The position numbers and the translations under genes were made by a program. A DNA stretch of 64,000 bases from Phytophthora sp. 'mugwort' (Eukaryota; Oomycota; Peronosporomycetes; Peronosporales; Peronosporaceae): NCBI GenBank assembly GCA_033558025.1, contig JAUCEF010000007.1:7130001-7194000 (forward strand). Reading direction: 5' to 3'. Shown in pieces: positions 19,704 to 29,700 of this stretch (the stretch's first letter is position 1; each line of letters starts with the position of its first letter). Under the pieces are notes generated by a model. That model did not search any database. It saw only the letters and a program-made list of their open reading frames with translations, and had not been told where the DNA came from.

Positions 19704-19851
19704 TAGTAGTCCAGATACCTGTCTGGATTCTTACCTATCTTATATGATTCTAGACCAATCACATAAATGATTATGGCATGTTTCCTATCCCAGATTGATA
19801 TCCTAAACTTTTAGAACCACAAAAGGCTGCAGCTGTCTCTTCAGCTGCAAC
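19704..19851 (+). repeat. 148-bp Copia LTR-like repeat, left copy
   Basis: This block matches 61415-61562 in inverted orientation at about 95% identity by eye (7 differences in 148 bases). Here it lies just upstream of a plus-strand Copia reverse transcriptase fragment. At the right end of the window it lies downstream, in the coding sense, of a minus-strand Copia element. In both places its orientation relative to pol is the same, as expected of an LTR piece. Confidence 0.6.
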
Positions 19852-19873
19852 TTCGTCACAAGGGAGCCCTTTG

Positions 19874-20870
19874 TGGCCGTGAAAGGCATTAATGGTTGGC
19901 TGGTGTTTATACCAATTTATGTGGATGACTTGGTCGTGTTCGCACCGAACATGGTACTGATGTTGAAAAAAAATAGTTGTTCAGTTTGAGATAAAGGACC
20001 TCGGGAAGCAAATTACATTCTTTACTTGGAGGCTATCCGTAATCACCAGGAGCAAACTGTGTTTGTGAGCCAGCGCAAGTACGCGTTGACGGTACTTGTA
20101 CGGTTTCAGATGAGCAAGTGCAATGGTAGCAAGACTCCTGGTACTGCCGATTTGAGGCTCTCGAAGGATATGTGTCCTATCGATGCAGATGAGAGAGCTC
20201 TCATGAAGACGAAGTCATACCGAGCTGTGATTGGAAGCTTAACGTACCTCATGCTAGGCACGCGACCGTGCTTGGCTTATCTCGTCCGTGAATGCAGCCC
20301 GTTTCTTGATAAGCCAGGTGTTTTTCGATGGAGGGCTGTAAAGCGCGGCCCGCGATATTTAAAGGAGACCTTGGACTGGGCTTGCAGCTGGTTGACGTCA
20401 AGTGGGCAAATCAGAGACTTGATGACCATCTTGAAGCTTATGCCGATGCTGGCTTTGCAAATTGCACTGAAGATCGTAAGTTGTGGCAGGATACCTAATT
20501 CTAAGTTTTGCGGGAGTACCATCTCGTGGAGCAGCCAAACGGGGAAGATGTTGCCCCCCCACGCAACAGAGACTGAGGGCATGGCATTGAGTTTTATAAT
20601 GCGAGAAGTGGTTCATCTTCGCCAAATGCTAAAGGTACTGGTAGTGCAGCTGCGGAACGCTCCCCAAGTGTACGTTGACAACATGCAAATAAGTTGGCTA
20701 AGAATCCCCCGTTTCACAACCGGACAAAGCATATCGACATACGCCACCACTTGGTAGGTGAGCGTATCGAGATGAAGCAGATTGATGTGGAACGGGTGGC
20801 TGGTGCGGACAATATTGCTGATGCTTTCATGAAGCCACTGGCGCCACCAGCGTTCGGAAAACACCGGTCG
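19874..20870 (+). pseudogene. Ty1/Copia reverse transcriptase C-terminus and RNase H, truncated
   Basis: The reading starts in the RT palm with 'FIPIYVDDLVVFAP' (YVDD is the Copia catalytic box). It loses frame at an A-run near 19966-19973 and continues from 20026 as 'YRAVIGSLTYLMLGTRPCLAYLV', the usual Copia RT-RNase H linker. Then come the RNase H region (ATETEGMALSFIMREVVHLR, about 20560-20630) and the typical C-terminus 'RTKHIDIRHHLV...GADNIADAFMKPL' in another frame (20715-20870). Gag, protease, integrase and the RT N-terminus are absent between the LTR-like block at 19704-19851 and the YVDD box, so the copy is internally deleted. Confidence 0.8.
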
Positions 20871-22275
20871 GCGGTGGGATTGTTGCTGCTGGTGGGTTTG
20901 AAAAAAGAACGCAAACCATGTCGATCCGTAGTGGGGCTGTTGCGGCGTACTGATCCCCAGGTTGGAGTTCCAGGAGAGTTAGTTTTTTTTCCCTTTGTGG
21001 GTTTTGCTAACTAAGCGAAGAGGCATGTTTGGGAAAGATGCGAGTAGTAGAGACAGGTGATCAAAAGGCAGCAAGACAGGAAGCCTTCATTCTAAAATAT
21101 ACGCTCTCGTCGTCCTCTTCTTATCGACCACTTGAAGTGGCTATTACTATTCACTCTGTGGACCAACTTGCACGTCTCAAATCGGGTTATCGACTGCGCT
21201 ACGCTGTTGTCAAAATACTACGCAGGTGACTCGCGTACTCCGGCGCTGTATACCGAAGCGATTGCGTAGTCTGCGATTCGACAGCCTGAAGAGGATGCTT
21301 TTTGGTTAAGGTCTGCGAGTTTTACATTCTTCTCACATTGTGTCAAGTACGCGAGTCACATGCGTAATGTCAGAAAATAGTGTCCGGGCAAAGTCATTCA
21401 AATCTGTCCGGGCGTATTGCATATTGTCGTGCTGAATTCGGAAGGGTTTGGCCAAGCTGTGGCTGAGCATGACGATCGGTGTGGCTTTGGGAGAATGCGA
21501 AGCGCAGCCAGTGCTTGCCGGTCGCATCAGCTCGTGAGCGCTGCTCCTGCTGACCGCTGACGATAGCCTTTTGAGCGCTAACTTGTGCTACTCGGTCTTC
21601 TTCCTGGCGTATATTCCCTCCTCATCGCGGTAGCATTTTGTCAGAACGTCGCGGGTATAGTGGGTGGCGGCGGCTTGTACCCAAACATGCACATTTTTCT
21701 TACTAAAACTATGTTTATGCTAACGCGATTGAGTCCGATTTCATCATGTACTAGTAAATATCTAACGCATAGAAAATACATGAACGGCATTTATGATTTC
21801 GCGACCGCAACATTCAATGTAGCATCCGTACACGTGTGCTAAGTTCGGGGTCATTTAATCAGGCAGATCGGGCAGGTAACGTCAGCCCACTTCTAGTGTC
21901 CGAGCTGCGTTCGATAGAGTCAAACTTTCCGTCTTTCTAGTCTAGAACCATCTAACTAGAGTGTTCATCAATGTGGGGCGTATATACAACGAAGACTGAT
22001 ATAGGAAATGTACTGATGTTAATTGCCTAAAACGCGCTGTTGGAATTCACTACTATTGGTCAGATAGACACGAAGACAACAGCGCCGGATTACTTTGCCG
22101 CCTTGAATACACCCACTACTCGCATTTTCAACCCGCTGATGTCCGATGCTTACGCGCCGCGGACGCGAACGCGCGAATCGTCTTTGCCAAGAGCATTCAT
22201 TGCCCTCAGTATAGCCACTGTATGTACTTTTAGCGTCTTGTCCGCATATCGGTCCACCTTTTACGATCCATAATT
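20871..22275. other. Non-coding gap after the Copia relic
   Basis: No recognisable gene. A T-run (20980-20989) and nearby purine-rich sequence may be the end of the Copia relic. A 14-bp perfect inverted repeat (gtgactcgcgtact at 21226-21239 and its complement at 21346-21359) brackets about 106 bases. The stretch 22000-22275 could be the leader or LTR of the Gag fragment that follows, but no terminal repeats were found. Confidence 0.4.
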
Positions 22276-22700
22276 ATGAGCAGTGATGTCTCACCTGTGA
22301 ACTCAGGGCTCATAGGAACTTGCGCGTCCATCAAGTTCGATGGATGGATTGACCTGTAGATGAAGGATTCCAATCCCGATCCAGTATGAGTGACGCGGCG
22401 TGCGCCATATGAAGAGCCGGGGAAGCCTCCTCGTGCAGAGAGTTATCTGCATTTTTGATGGCTTTCGTAGAGGCATGATGCTCTTTTTCGAACGCTGTGA
22501 AGTGGATCGTGTTGCGATTGGCGATGAAGCTCGGCCAGATGCAAATGCAGATCCAGATGAAATTTGTATTTGGAACAAGAAGTGCTTGTTCATTTGGTCT
22601 CAGTTCATTCAGTGTGTGGCTAAGACAGACCAGTGCCTTACTTACGACAAGCCAACTGGGGCCGAGATGTGGGCTACGCTGATTGCTCCCCGGATCCGCT
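22276..22700 (+). pseudogene. Ty1/Copia Gag-like fragment
   Basis: ATG at 22276 opens 'MSSDVSPVNS...CASIKFDGW', resembling the N-terminus of Copia Gag (K/R-FDG-x-N/W). A stop follows at 'IDL'. A second readable part at about 22555-22680 has 'WNKKCLF' and 'CVAKTDQCLTYDKPTGAEMWATL' spread over it, matching the Gag pattern that ends in tA-E-x-W-x-x-L. No pol follows in this orientation, so it is an isolated relic. It could have come from the same family as the Copia RT fragment at 19.9-20.9 kb, but the order (RT before Gag) rules out a single intact insertion. Confidence 0.5.
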
Positions 22701-23242
22701 GTGGTAGTACTTACTACGAATACTGCTGGATATTTTTATCACAATACCACTCCATCCCAGAATATGAGGTCTCTAGCAAAACAGGATGCGATATTAAGCT
22801 AATTCGTAACAGTACAGGTGAAACTAGTACTCAGAAAACATGCAACTTGTCGTCGCTATTCGTTTGGTGTATTCAACTTATCTTGGTGCCAAGTTTTAGG
22901 GCCAAGAGAGGCTGAACAGTCCCTTGTTCGCCGGCAAAAACCGCTACTCGTGACGGCTTCACCCCCATCCAGCACACCCTTCTACTGTATAGTTATATTA
23001 TGCATAAATAAGAGACCTCTTTATTCAGGAACAAATGAACAAGGCCTAGAGACCTATTTTCTGAATGGAGTATTATTAATTTTAATAAGCAATCCTCTTT
23101 CTAGCACTACCGTATTTCTTTTTTGAAGTTTATGAAATCGCCGTAAAATGACATTTTGTTTTGTTCAAAATAAAAGTGTGTTTGGGCGCAATGGCATTAC
23201 CAGTTTGGAATTTTTAAGTATTTAAAAGTATTGCACATGTAC
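22701..23242. other. Non-coding AT-rich gap
   Basis: No gene or RNA feature is visible. Short frames here lack any recognisable motif. The sequence becomes AT-rich toward the fold-back repeat that begins at 23243. Confidence 0.4.
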
Positions 23243-23690
23243 AATGGTGCCTTACAAAACCCATATAAAACGGATTGATCCTTTTGATCGCTAATTTAAA
23301 TAGTTTACGGATTGGTTTAATGTGCACCAAACCGGTTGCTGGAAACGACCGTCTGGTATAGTTGAGTTCAATGCTGTGTTTAATCGCGTTGCTAGTTAAA
23401 AGTCACCCAATCCCAAATGGGTGCCTTCCAGAACCTCCTGAAAGGTCGCCCACAAAAGTTTAATCACGATGAAATGTTTGATGAGACCACCTTTTTGGTC
23501 TCATCAAACAATTCAAATGTGACTTTTAGTTAGCAACGCGATTAAACACGGCACTGAACTCCACTGCAGTAAGTATACCCGACGGTCGCGTGCCAGCAAC
23601 CGGTTTGGTGCGCATCAAACCAATCCGAAAACAATTTTAAATAACCGATTAAACGGATTAAACCGTTATATAGGTTTTTGAAGGCACTCA
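23243..23690. repeat. 448-bp fold-back element with about 165-bp inverted arms
   Basis: The left arm 23243-23406 and right arm 23519-23690 are inverted copies, clearly alignable over their full length with small gaps (for example 'ggattggtttaatgtgcacc' against 'ggattggtttgatgcgcacc', and 'tttaatcgcgttgct' shared exactly). The 112-bp centre holds a second, perfect stem: tgtttgatgagacc, a short loop, then ggtctcatcaaaca (about 23475-23511). Part of that inner motif recurs just outside the right end (23699-23712). There is no coding capacity. The structure suits a fold-back MITE. Confidence 0.8.
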
Positions 23691-23796
23691 TTTCAATTGT
23701 TTGATGAGACCATAAAGTGAATGCTCAAAATGAAAAATGTCATTCGAAAACATGCAAATCCGAATCGCAGTACCCGACTGCTTCAATATCGCTAGC

Positions 23797-26700
23797 TTAG
23801 AAAGCGCAGTCCGAGGTGTGCAGCTTCGTCATAGCGGGAGTCACAGTAGGGGTCTCCGGGGTGTAGTCGGGTACATCCTGGCCAGGGTTTTCTGAGGTCG
23901 GAGGAGTGTACTGGATCGGGTTCTGCGTCGTCGGCTCGTCAGGGGTCACACCGGGGACATTCATGCCAGGGTAGAGAGTAGGCAGGTAGTGTTCCTCAGA
24001 AGGGCTAGTAGCCGTCGGCGTAGGCGTCGGCTGCTCCTGGACCGGAGTCTCGGGGGTCGGCGTGGTCTCGTCCTGCGTCGGGATTTCCGGCGTGGTGGGC
24101 GTTGGCATGGGCACCTCCTGCACGGGAGTCTCAGGCGTAGGCGTCGGCTGCTCCTGGACCGGAGTCTCGGGGGTCGGCGTGGTCTCGTCCTGCGTCGGGA
24201 TTTCCGGCGTGGTGGGCGTTGGCGTGGGCACCTCCTGTACGGGAGTCTCAGGCGTAGGCGTCGGCTGCTCCTGGACCGGAGTCTCGGGAGTCGGCGTGGT
24301 CTCGTCCTGCGTCGGGATTTCCGGCGTGGTGGGCGTTGGCGTGGGCACCTCCTGCACGGGAGTCTCAGGCGTAGGCGTCGGCTGCTCCTGGACCGGAGTC
24401 TCGGGGGTCGGCGTGGTCTCGTCCTGCGTCGGGATTTCCGGCGTGGTGGGCGTTGGCGTGGGCACCTCCTGCACGGGAGTCTCAGGCGTAGGCGTCGGCT
24501 GCTCCTGGACCGGAGTCTCGGGGGTCGGCGTGGTCTCGTCCTGCGTCGGGATTTCCGGCGTGGTGGGCGTTGGCGTGGGCACCTCCTGCACGGGAGTCTC
24601 AGGCGTAGGCGTCGGCTGCTCCTGGACCGGAGTCTCGGGGTTCGGCATGGTCTCGTCCTGCGTCGGGATTTCCGGCGTGGTGGGCGTTGGCGTGGGCACC
24701 TCCTGCACGGGAGTCTCAGGCGTAGGCGTCGGCTGCTCCTGGACCGGAGTCTCGGGGGTCGGCGTGGTCTCGTCCTGCGTCGGGATTTCCGGCGTGGTGG
24801 GCGTTGGCGTGGGCACCTCCTGTACGGGAGTCTCAGGCGTAGGCGTCGGCTGCTCCTGGACCGGAGTCTCGGGGGTCGGCGTGGTCTCGTCCTGCGTCGG
24901 GATTTCCGGCGTGGTGGGCGTTGGCGTGGGCACCTCCTGCACGGGAGTCTCAGGCGTAGGCGTCGGCTGCTCCTGGACCGGAGTCTCGGGGGTCGGCGTG
25001 GTCTCGTCCTGCGTCGGGATTTCCGGCGTGGTGGGCGTTGGCGTGGGCACCTCCTGCACGGGAGTCTCAGGCGTAGGCGTCGGCTGCTCCTGGACCGGAG
25101 TCTCGGGGGTCGGCGTGGTCTCGTCCTGCGTCGGGATTTCCGGCGTGGTGGGCGTTGGCATGGGCACCTCCTGCACGGGAGTCTCAGGCGTAGGCGTCGG
25201 CTGCTCCTGGACCGGAGTCTCGGGGGTCGGCGTGGTCTCGTCCTGCGTCGGGATTTCCGGCGTGGTGGGCGTTGGCGTGGGCACCTCCTGTACGGGAGTC
25301 TCAGGCGTAGGCGTCGGCTGCTCCTGGACCGGAGTCTCGGGGGTCGGCGTGGTCTCGTCCTGCGTCGGGATTTCCGGCGTGGTGGGCGTTGGCGTGGGCA
25401 CCTCCTGCACGGGAGTCTCAGGCGTAGGCGTCGGCTGCTCCTGGACCGGAGTCTCGGGGTTCGGCATGGTCTCGTCCTGCGTCGGGATTTCCGGCGTGGT
25501 GGGCGTTGGCGTGGGCACCTCCTGCACGGGAGTCTCAGGCGTAGGCGTCGGCTGCTCCTGGACCGGAGTCTCGGGGGTCGGCGTGGTCTCGTCCTGCGTC
25601 GGGATTTCCGGCGTGGTGGGCGTTGGCGTGGGCACCTCCTGTACGGGAGTCTCAGGCGTAGGCGTCGGCTGCTCCTGGACCGGAGTCTCGGGGGTCGGCG
25701 TGGTCTCGTCCTGCGTCGGGATTTCCGGCGTGGTGGGCGTTGGCGTGGGCACCTCCTGCACGGGAGTCTCAGGCGTAGGCGTCGGCTGCTCCTGGACCGG
25801 AGTCTCGGGGGTCGGCGTGGTCTCGTCCTGCGTCGGGATTTCCGGCGTGGTGGGCGTTGGCGTGGGCACCTCCTGCACGGGAGTCTCAGGCGTAGGCGTC
25901 GGCTGCTCCTGGACCGGAGTCTCGGGGGTCGGCGTGGTCTCGTCCTGCGTCGGGATTTCCGGCGTGGTGGGCGTTGGCATGGGCACCTCCTGCACGGGAG
26001 TCTCAGGCGTAGGCGTCGGCTGCTCCTGGACCGGAGTCTCGGGGGTCGGCGTGGTCTCGTCCTGCGTCGGGATTTCCGGCGTGGTGGGCGTTGGCGTGGG
26101 CACCTCCTGTACGGGAGTCTCAGGCGTAGGCGTCGGCTGCTCCTGGACCGGAGTCTCGGGGGTCGGCGTGGTCTCGTCCTGCGTCGGGATTTCCGGCGTG
26201 GTGGGCGTTGGCGTGGGCACCTCCTGTACGGGAGTCTCAGGCGTAGGCGTCGGCTGCTCCTGGACCGGAGTCTCGGGGGTCGGCGTGGTCTCGTCCTGCG
26301 TCGGGATTTCCGGCGTGGTGGGCGTTGGCGTGGGCACCTCCTGCACGGGAGTCTCAGGCGTAGGCGTCGGCTGCTCCTGGACCGGAGTCTCGGGGGTCGG
26401 CGTGGTCTCGTCCTGCGTCGGGATTTCCGGCGTGGTGGGCGTTGGCGTGGGCACCTCCTGCACGGGAGTCTCAGGCGTAGGCGTCGGCTGCTCCTGGACC
26501 GGAGTCTCGGGGGTCGGCGTGGTCTCGTCCTGCGTCGGGATTTCCGGCGTGGTGGGCGTTGGCGTGGGCACCTCCTGCACGGGAGTCTCAGGCGTAGGCG
26601 TCGGCTGCTCCTGGACCGGAGTCTCGGGAGTCGGCGTGGTCTCGTCCTGCGTCGGGATTTCCGGCGTGGTGGGCGTTGGCGTGGGCACCTCCTGCACGGG

Positions 26701-29700
26701 AGTCTCAGGCGTAGGCGTCGGCTGCTCCTGGACCGGAGTCTCGGGGGTCGGCGTGGTCTCGTCCTGCGTCGGGATTTCCGGCGTGGTGGGCGTTGGCGTG
26801 GGCACCTCCTGCACGGGAGTCTCAGGCGTAGGCGTCGGCTGCTCCTGGACCGGAGTCTCGGGGGTCGGCGTGGTCTCGTCCTGCGTCGGGATTTCCGGCG
26901 TGGTGGGCGTTGGCGTGGGCACCTCCTGCACGGGAGTCTCAGGCGTAGGCGTCGGCTGCTCCTGGACCGGAGTCTCGGGGGTCGGCGTGGTCTCGTCCTG
27001 CGTCGGGATTTCCGGCGTGGTGGGCGTTGGCGTGGGCACCTCCTGTACGGGAGTCTCAGGCGTAGGCGTCGGCTGCTCCTGGACCGGAGTCTCGGGGGTC
27101 GGCGTGGTCTCGTCCTGCGTCGGGATTTCCGGCGTGGTGGGCGTTGGCGTGGGCACCTCCTGCACGGGAGTCTCAGGCGTAGGCGTCGGCTGCTCCTGGA
27201 CCGGAGTCTCGGGGGTCGGCGTGGTCTCGTCCTGCGTCGGGATTTCCGGCGTGGTGGGCGTTGGCGTGGGCACCTCCTGCACGGGAGTCTCAGGCGTAGG
27301 CGTCGGCTGCTCCTGGACCGGAGTCTCGGGGGTCGGCGTGGTCTCGTCCTGCGTCGGGATTTCCGGCGTGGTGGGCGTTGGCGTGGGCACCTCCTGCACG
27401 GGAGTCTCAGGCGTAGGCGTCGGCTGCTCCTGGACCGGAGTCTCGGGGGTCGGCGTGGTCTCGTCCTGCGTCGGGATTTCCGGCGTGGTGGGCGTTGGCG
27501 TGGGCACCTCCTGCACGGGAGTCTCAGGCGTAGGCGTCGGCTGCTCCTGGACCGGAGTCTCGGGGGTCGGCGTGGTCTCGTCCTGCGTCGGGATTTCCGG
27601 CGTGGTGGGCGTTGGCGTGGGCACCTCCTGCACGGGAGTCTCAGGCGTAGGCGTCGGCTGCTCCTGGACCGGAGTCTCGGGGGTCGGCGTGGTCTCGTCC
27701 TGCGTCGGGATTTCCGGCGTGGTGGGCGTTGGCGTGGGCACCTCCTGCACGGGAGTCTCAGGCGTAGGCGTCGGCTGCTCCTGGACCGGAGTCTCGGGGG
27801 TCGGCGTGGTCTCGTCCTGCGTCGGGATTTCCGGCGTGGTGGGCGTTGGCGTGGGCACCTCCTGCACGGGAGTCTCAGGCGTAGGCGTCGGCTGCTCCTG
27901 GACCGGAGTCTCGGGGGTCGGCGTGGTCTCGTCCTGCGTCGGGATTTCCGGCGTGGTGGGCGTTGGCGTGGGCACCTCCTGCACGGGAGTCTCAGGCGTA
28001 GGCGTCGGCTGCTCCTGGACCGGAGTCTCGGGGGTCGGCGTGGTCTCGTCCTGCGTCGGGATTTCCGGCGTGGTGGGCGTTGGCGTGGGCACCTCCTGCA
28101 CGGGAGTCTCAGGCGTAGGCGTCGGCTGCTCCTGGACCGGAGTCTCGGGGGTCGGCGTGGTCTCGTCCTGCGTCGGGATTTCCGGCGTGGTGGGCGTTGG
28201 CGTGGGCACCTCCTGCACGGGAGTCTCAGGCGTAGGCGTCGGCTGCTCCTGGACCGGAGTCTCGGGGGTCGGCGTGGTCTCGTCCTGCGTCGGGATTTCC
28301 GGCGTGGTGGGCGTTGGCGTGGGCACCTCCTGCACGGGAGTCTCAGGCGTAGGCGTCGGCTGCTCCTGGACCGGAGTCTCGGGGGTCGGCGTGGTCTCGT
28401 CCTGCGTCGGGATTTCCGGCGTGGTGGGCGTTGGCGTGGGCACCTCCTGCACGGGAGTCTCAGGCGTAGGCGTCGGCTGCTCCTGGACCGGAGTCTCGGG
28501 GGTCGGCGTGGTCTCGTCCTGCGTCGGGATTTCCGGCGTGGTGGGCGTTGGCGTGGGCACCTCCTGCACGGGAGTCTCAGGCGTAGGCGTCGGCTGCTCC
28601 TGGACCGGAGTCTCGGGGGTCGGCGTGGTCTCGTCCTGCGTCGGGATTTCCGGCGTGGTGGGCGTTGGCGTGGGCACCTCCTGCACGGGAGTCTCAGGCG
28701 TAGGCGTCGGCTGCTCCTGGACCGGAGTCTCGGGGGTCGGCGTGGTCTCGTCCTGCGTCGGGATTTCCGGCGTGGTGGGCGTTGGCGTGGGCACCTCCTG
28801 CACGGGAGTCTCAGGCGTAGGCGTCGGCTGCTCCTGGACCGGAGTCTCGGGGGTCGGCGTGGTCTCGTCCTGCGTCGGGATTTCCGGCGTGGTGGGCGTT
28901 GGCGTGGGCACCTCCTGCACGGGAGTCTCAGGCGTAGGCGTCGGCTGCTCCTGGACCGGAGTCTCGGGGGTCGGCGTGGTCTCGTCCTGCGTCGGGATTT
29001 CCGGCGTGGTGGGCGTTGGCGTGGGCACCTCCTGCACGGGAGTCTCAGGCGTAGGCGTCGGCTGCTCCTGGACCGGAGTCTCGGGGTTCGGCATGGTCTC
29101 GTCCTGCGTCGGGATTTCCGGCGTGGTGGGCGTTGGCGTGGGCACCTCCTGCACGGGAGTCTCAGGCGTAGGCGTCGGCTGCTCCTGGACCGGAGTCTCG
29201 GGGGTCGGCGTGGTCTCGTCCTGCGTCGGGATTTCCGGCGTGGTGGGCGTTGGCGTGGGCACCTCCTGCACGGGAGTCTCAGGCGTAGGCGTCGGCTGCT
29301 CCTGGACCGGAGTCTCGGGGGTCGGCGTGGTCTCGTCCTGCGTCGGGATTTCCGGCGTGGTGGGCGTTGGCGTGGGCACCTCCTGCACGGGAGTCTCAGG
29401 CGTAGGCGTCGGCTGCTCCTGGACCGGAGTCTCAGGGGTCGGCGTGGGCTCGTCCTGTGTCGGGATTTCCGGAATTTGAGTGTTGTTGTCATGGTCAGGC
29501 GTGTTGTGGTCGGGCGAATCTTGGTCAGGCGTGTCTTGGTCTTCGTGGTCAGAAGTGTCCTGGCTAGGTGTATCGTTGGAGCCGATGTTGTCGTAATGGT
29601 AGTCCTCCTCTTTTTGCTTGTGGTCGTCGTCCTCCGTCTGCTTATTGTCGCCTCCTTTCTGCGTCTGCTTGTGGTCGGCTTCTTCATCCCTCTGCTTATG

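Noticed and set aside
24020..29465. CRISPR-like regular array
   Set aside because: The units are contiguous 117-bp coding repeats without unique spacers, in a eukaryotic gene.
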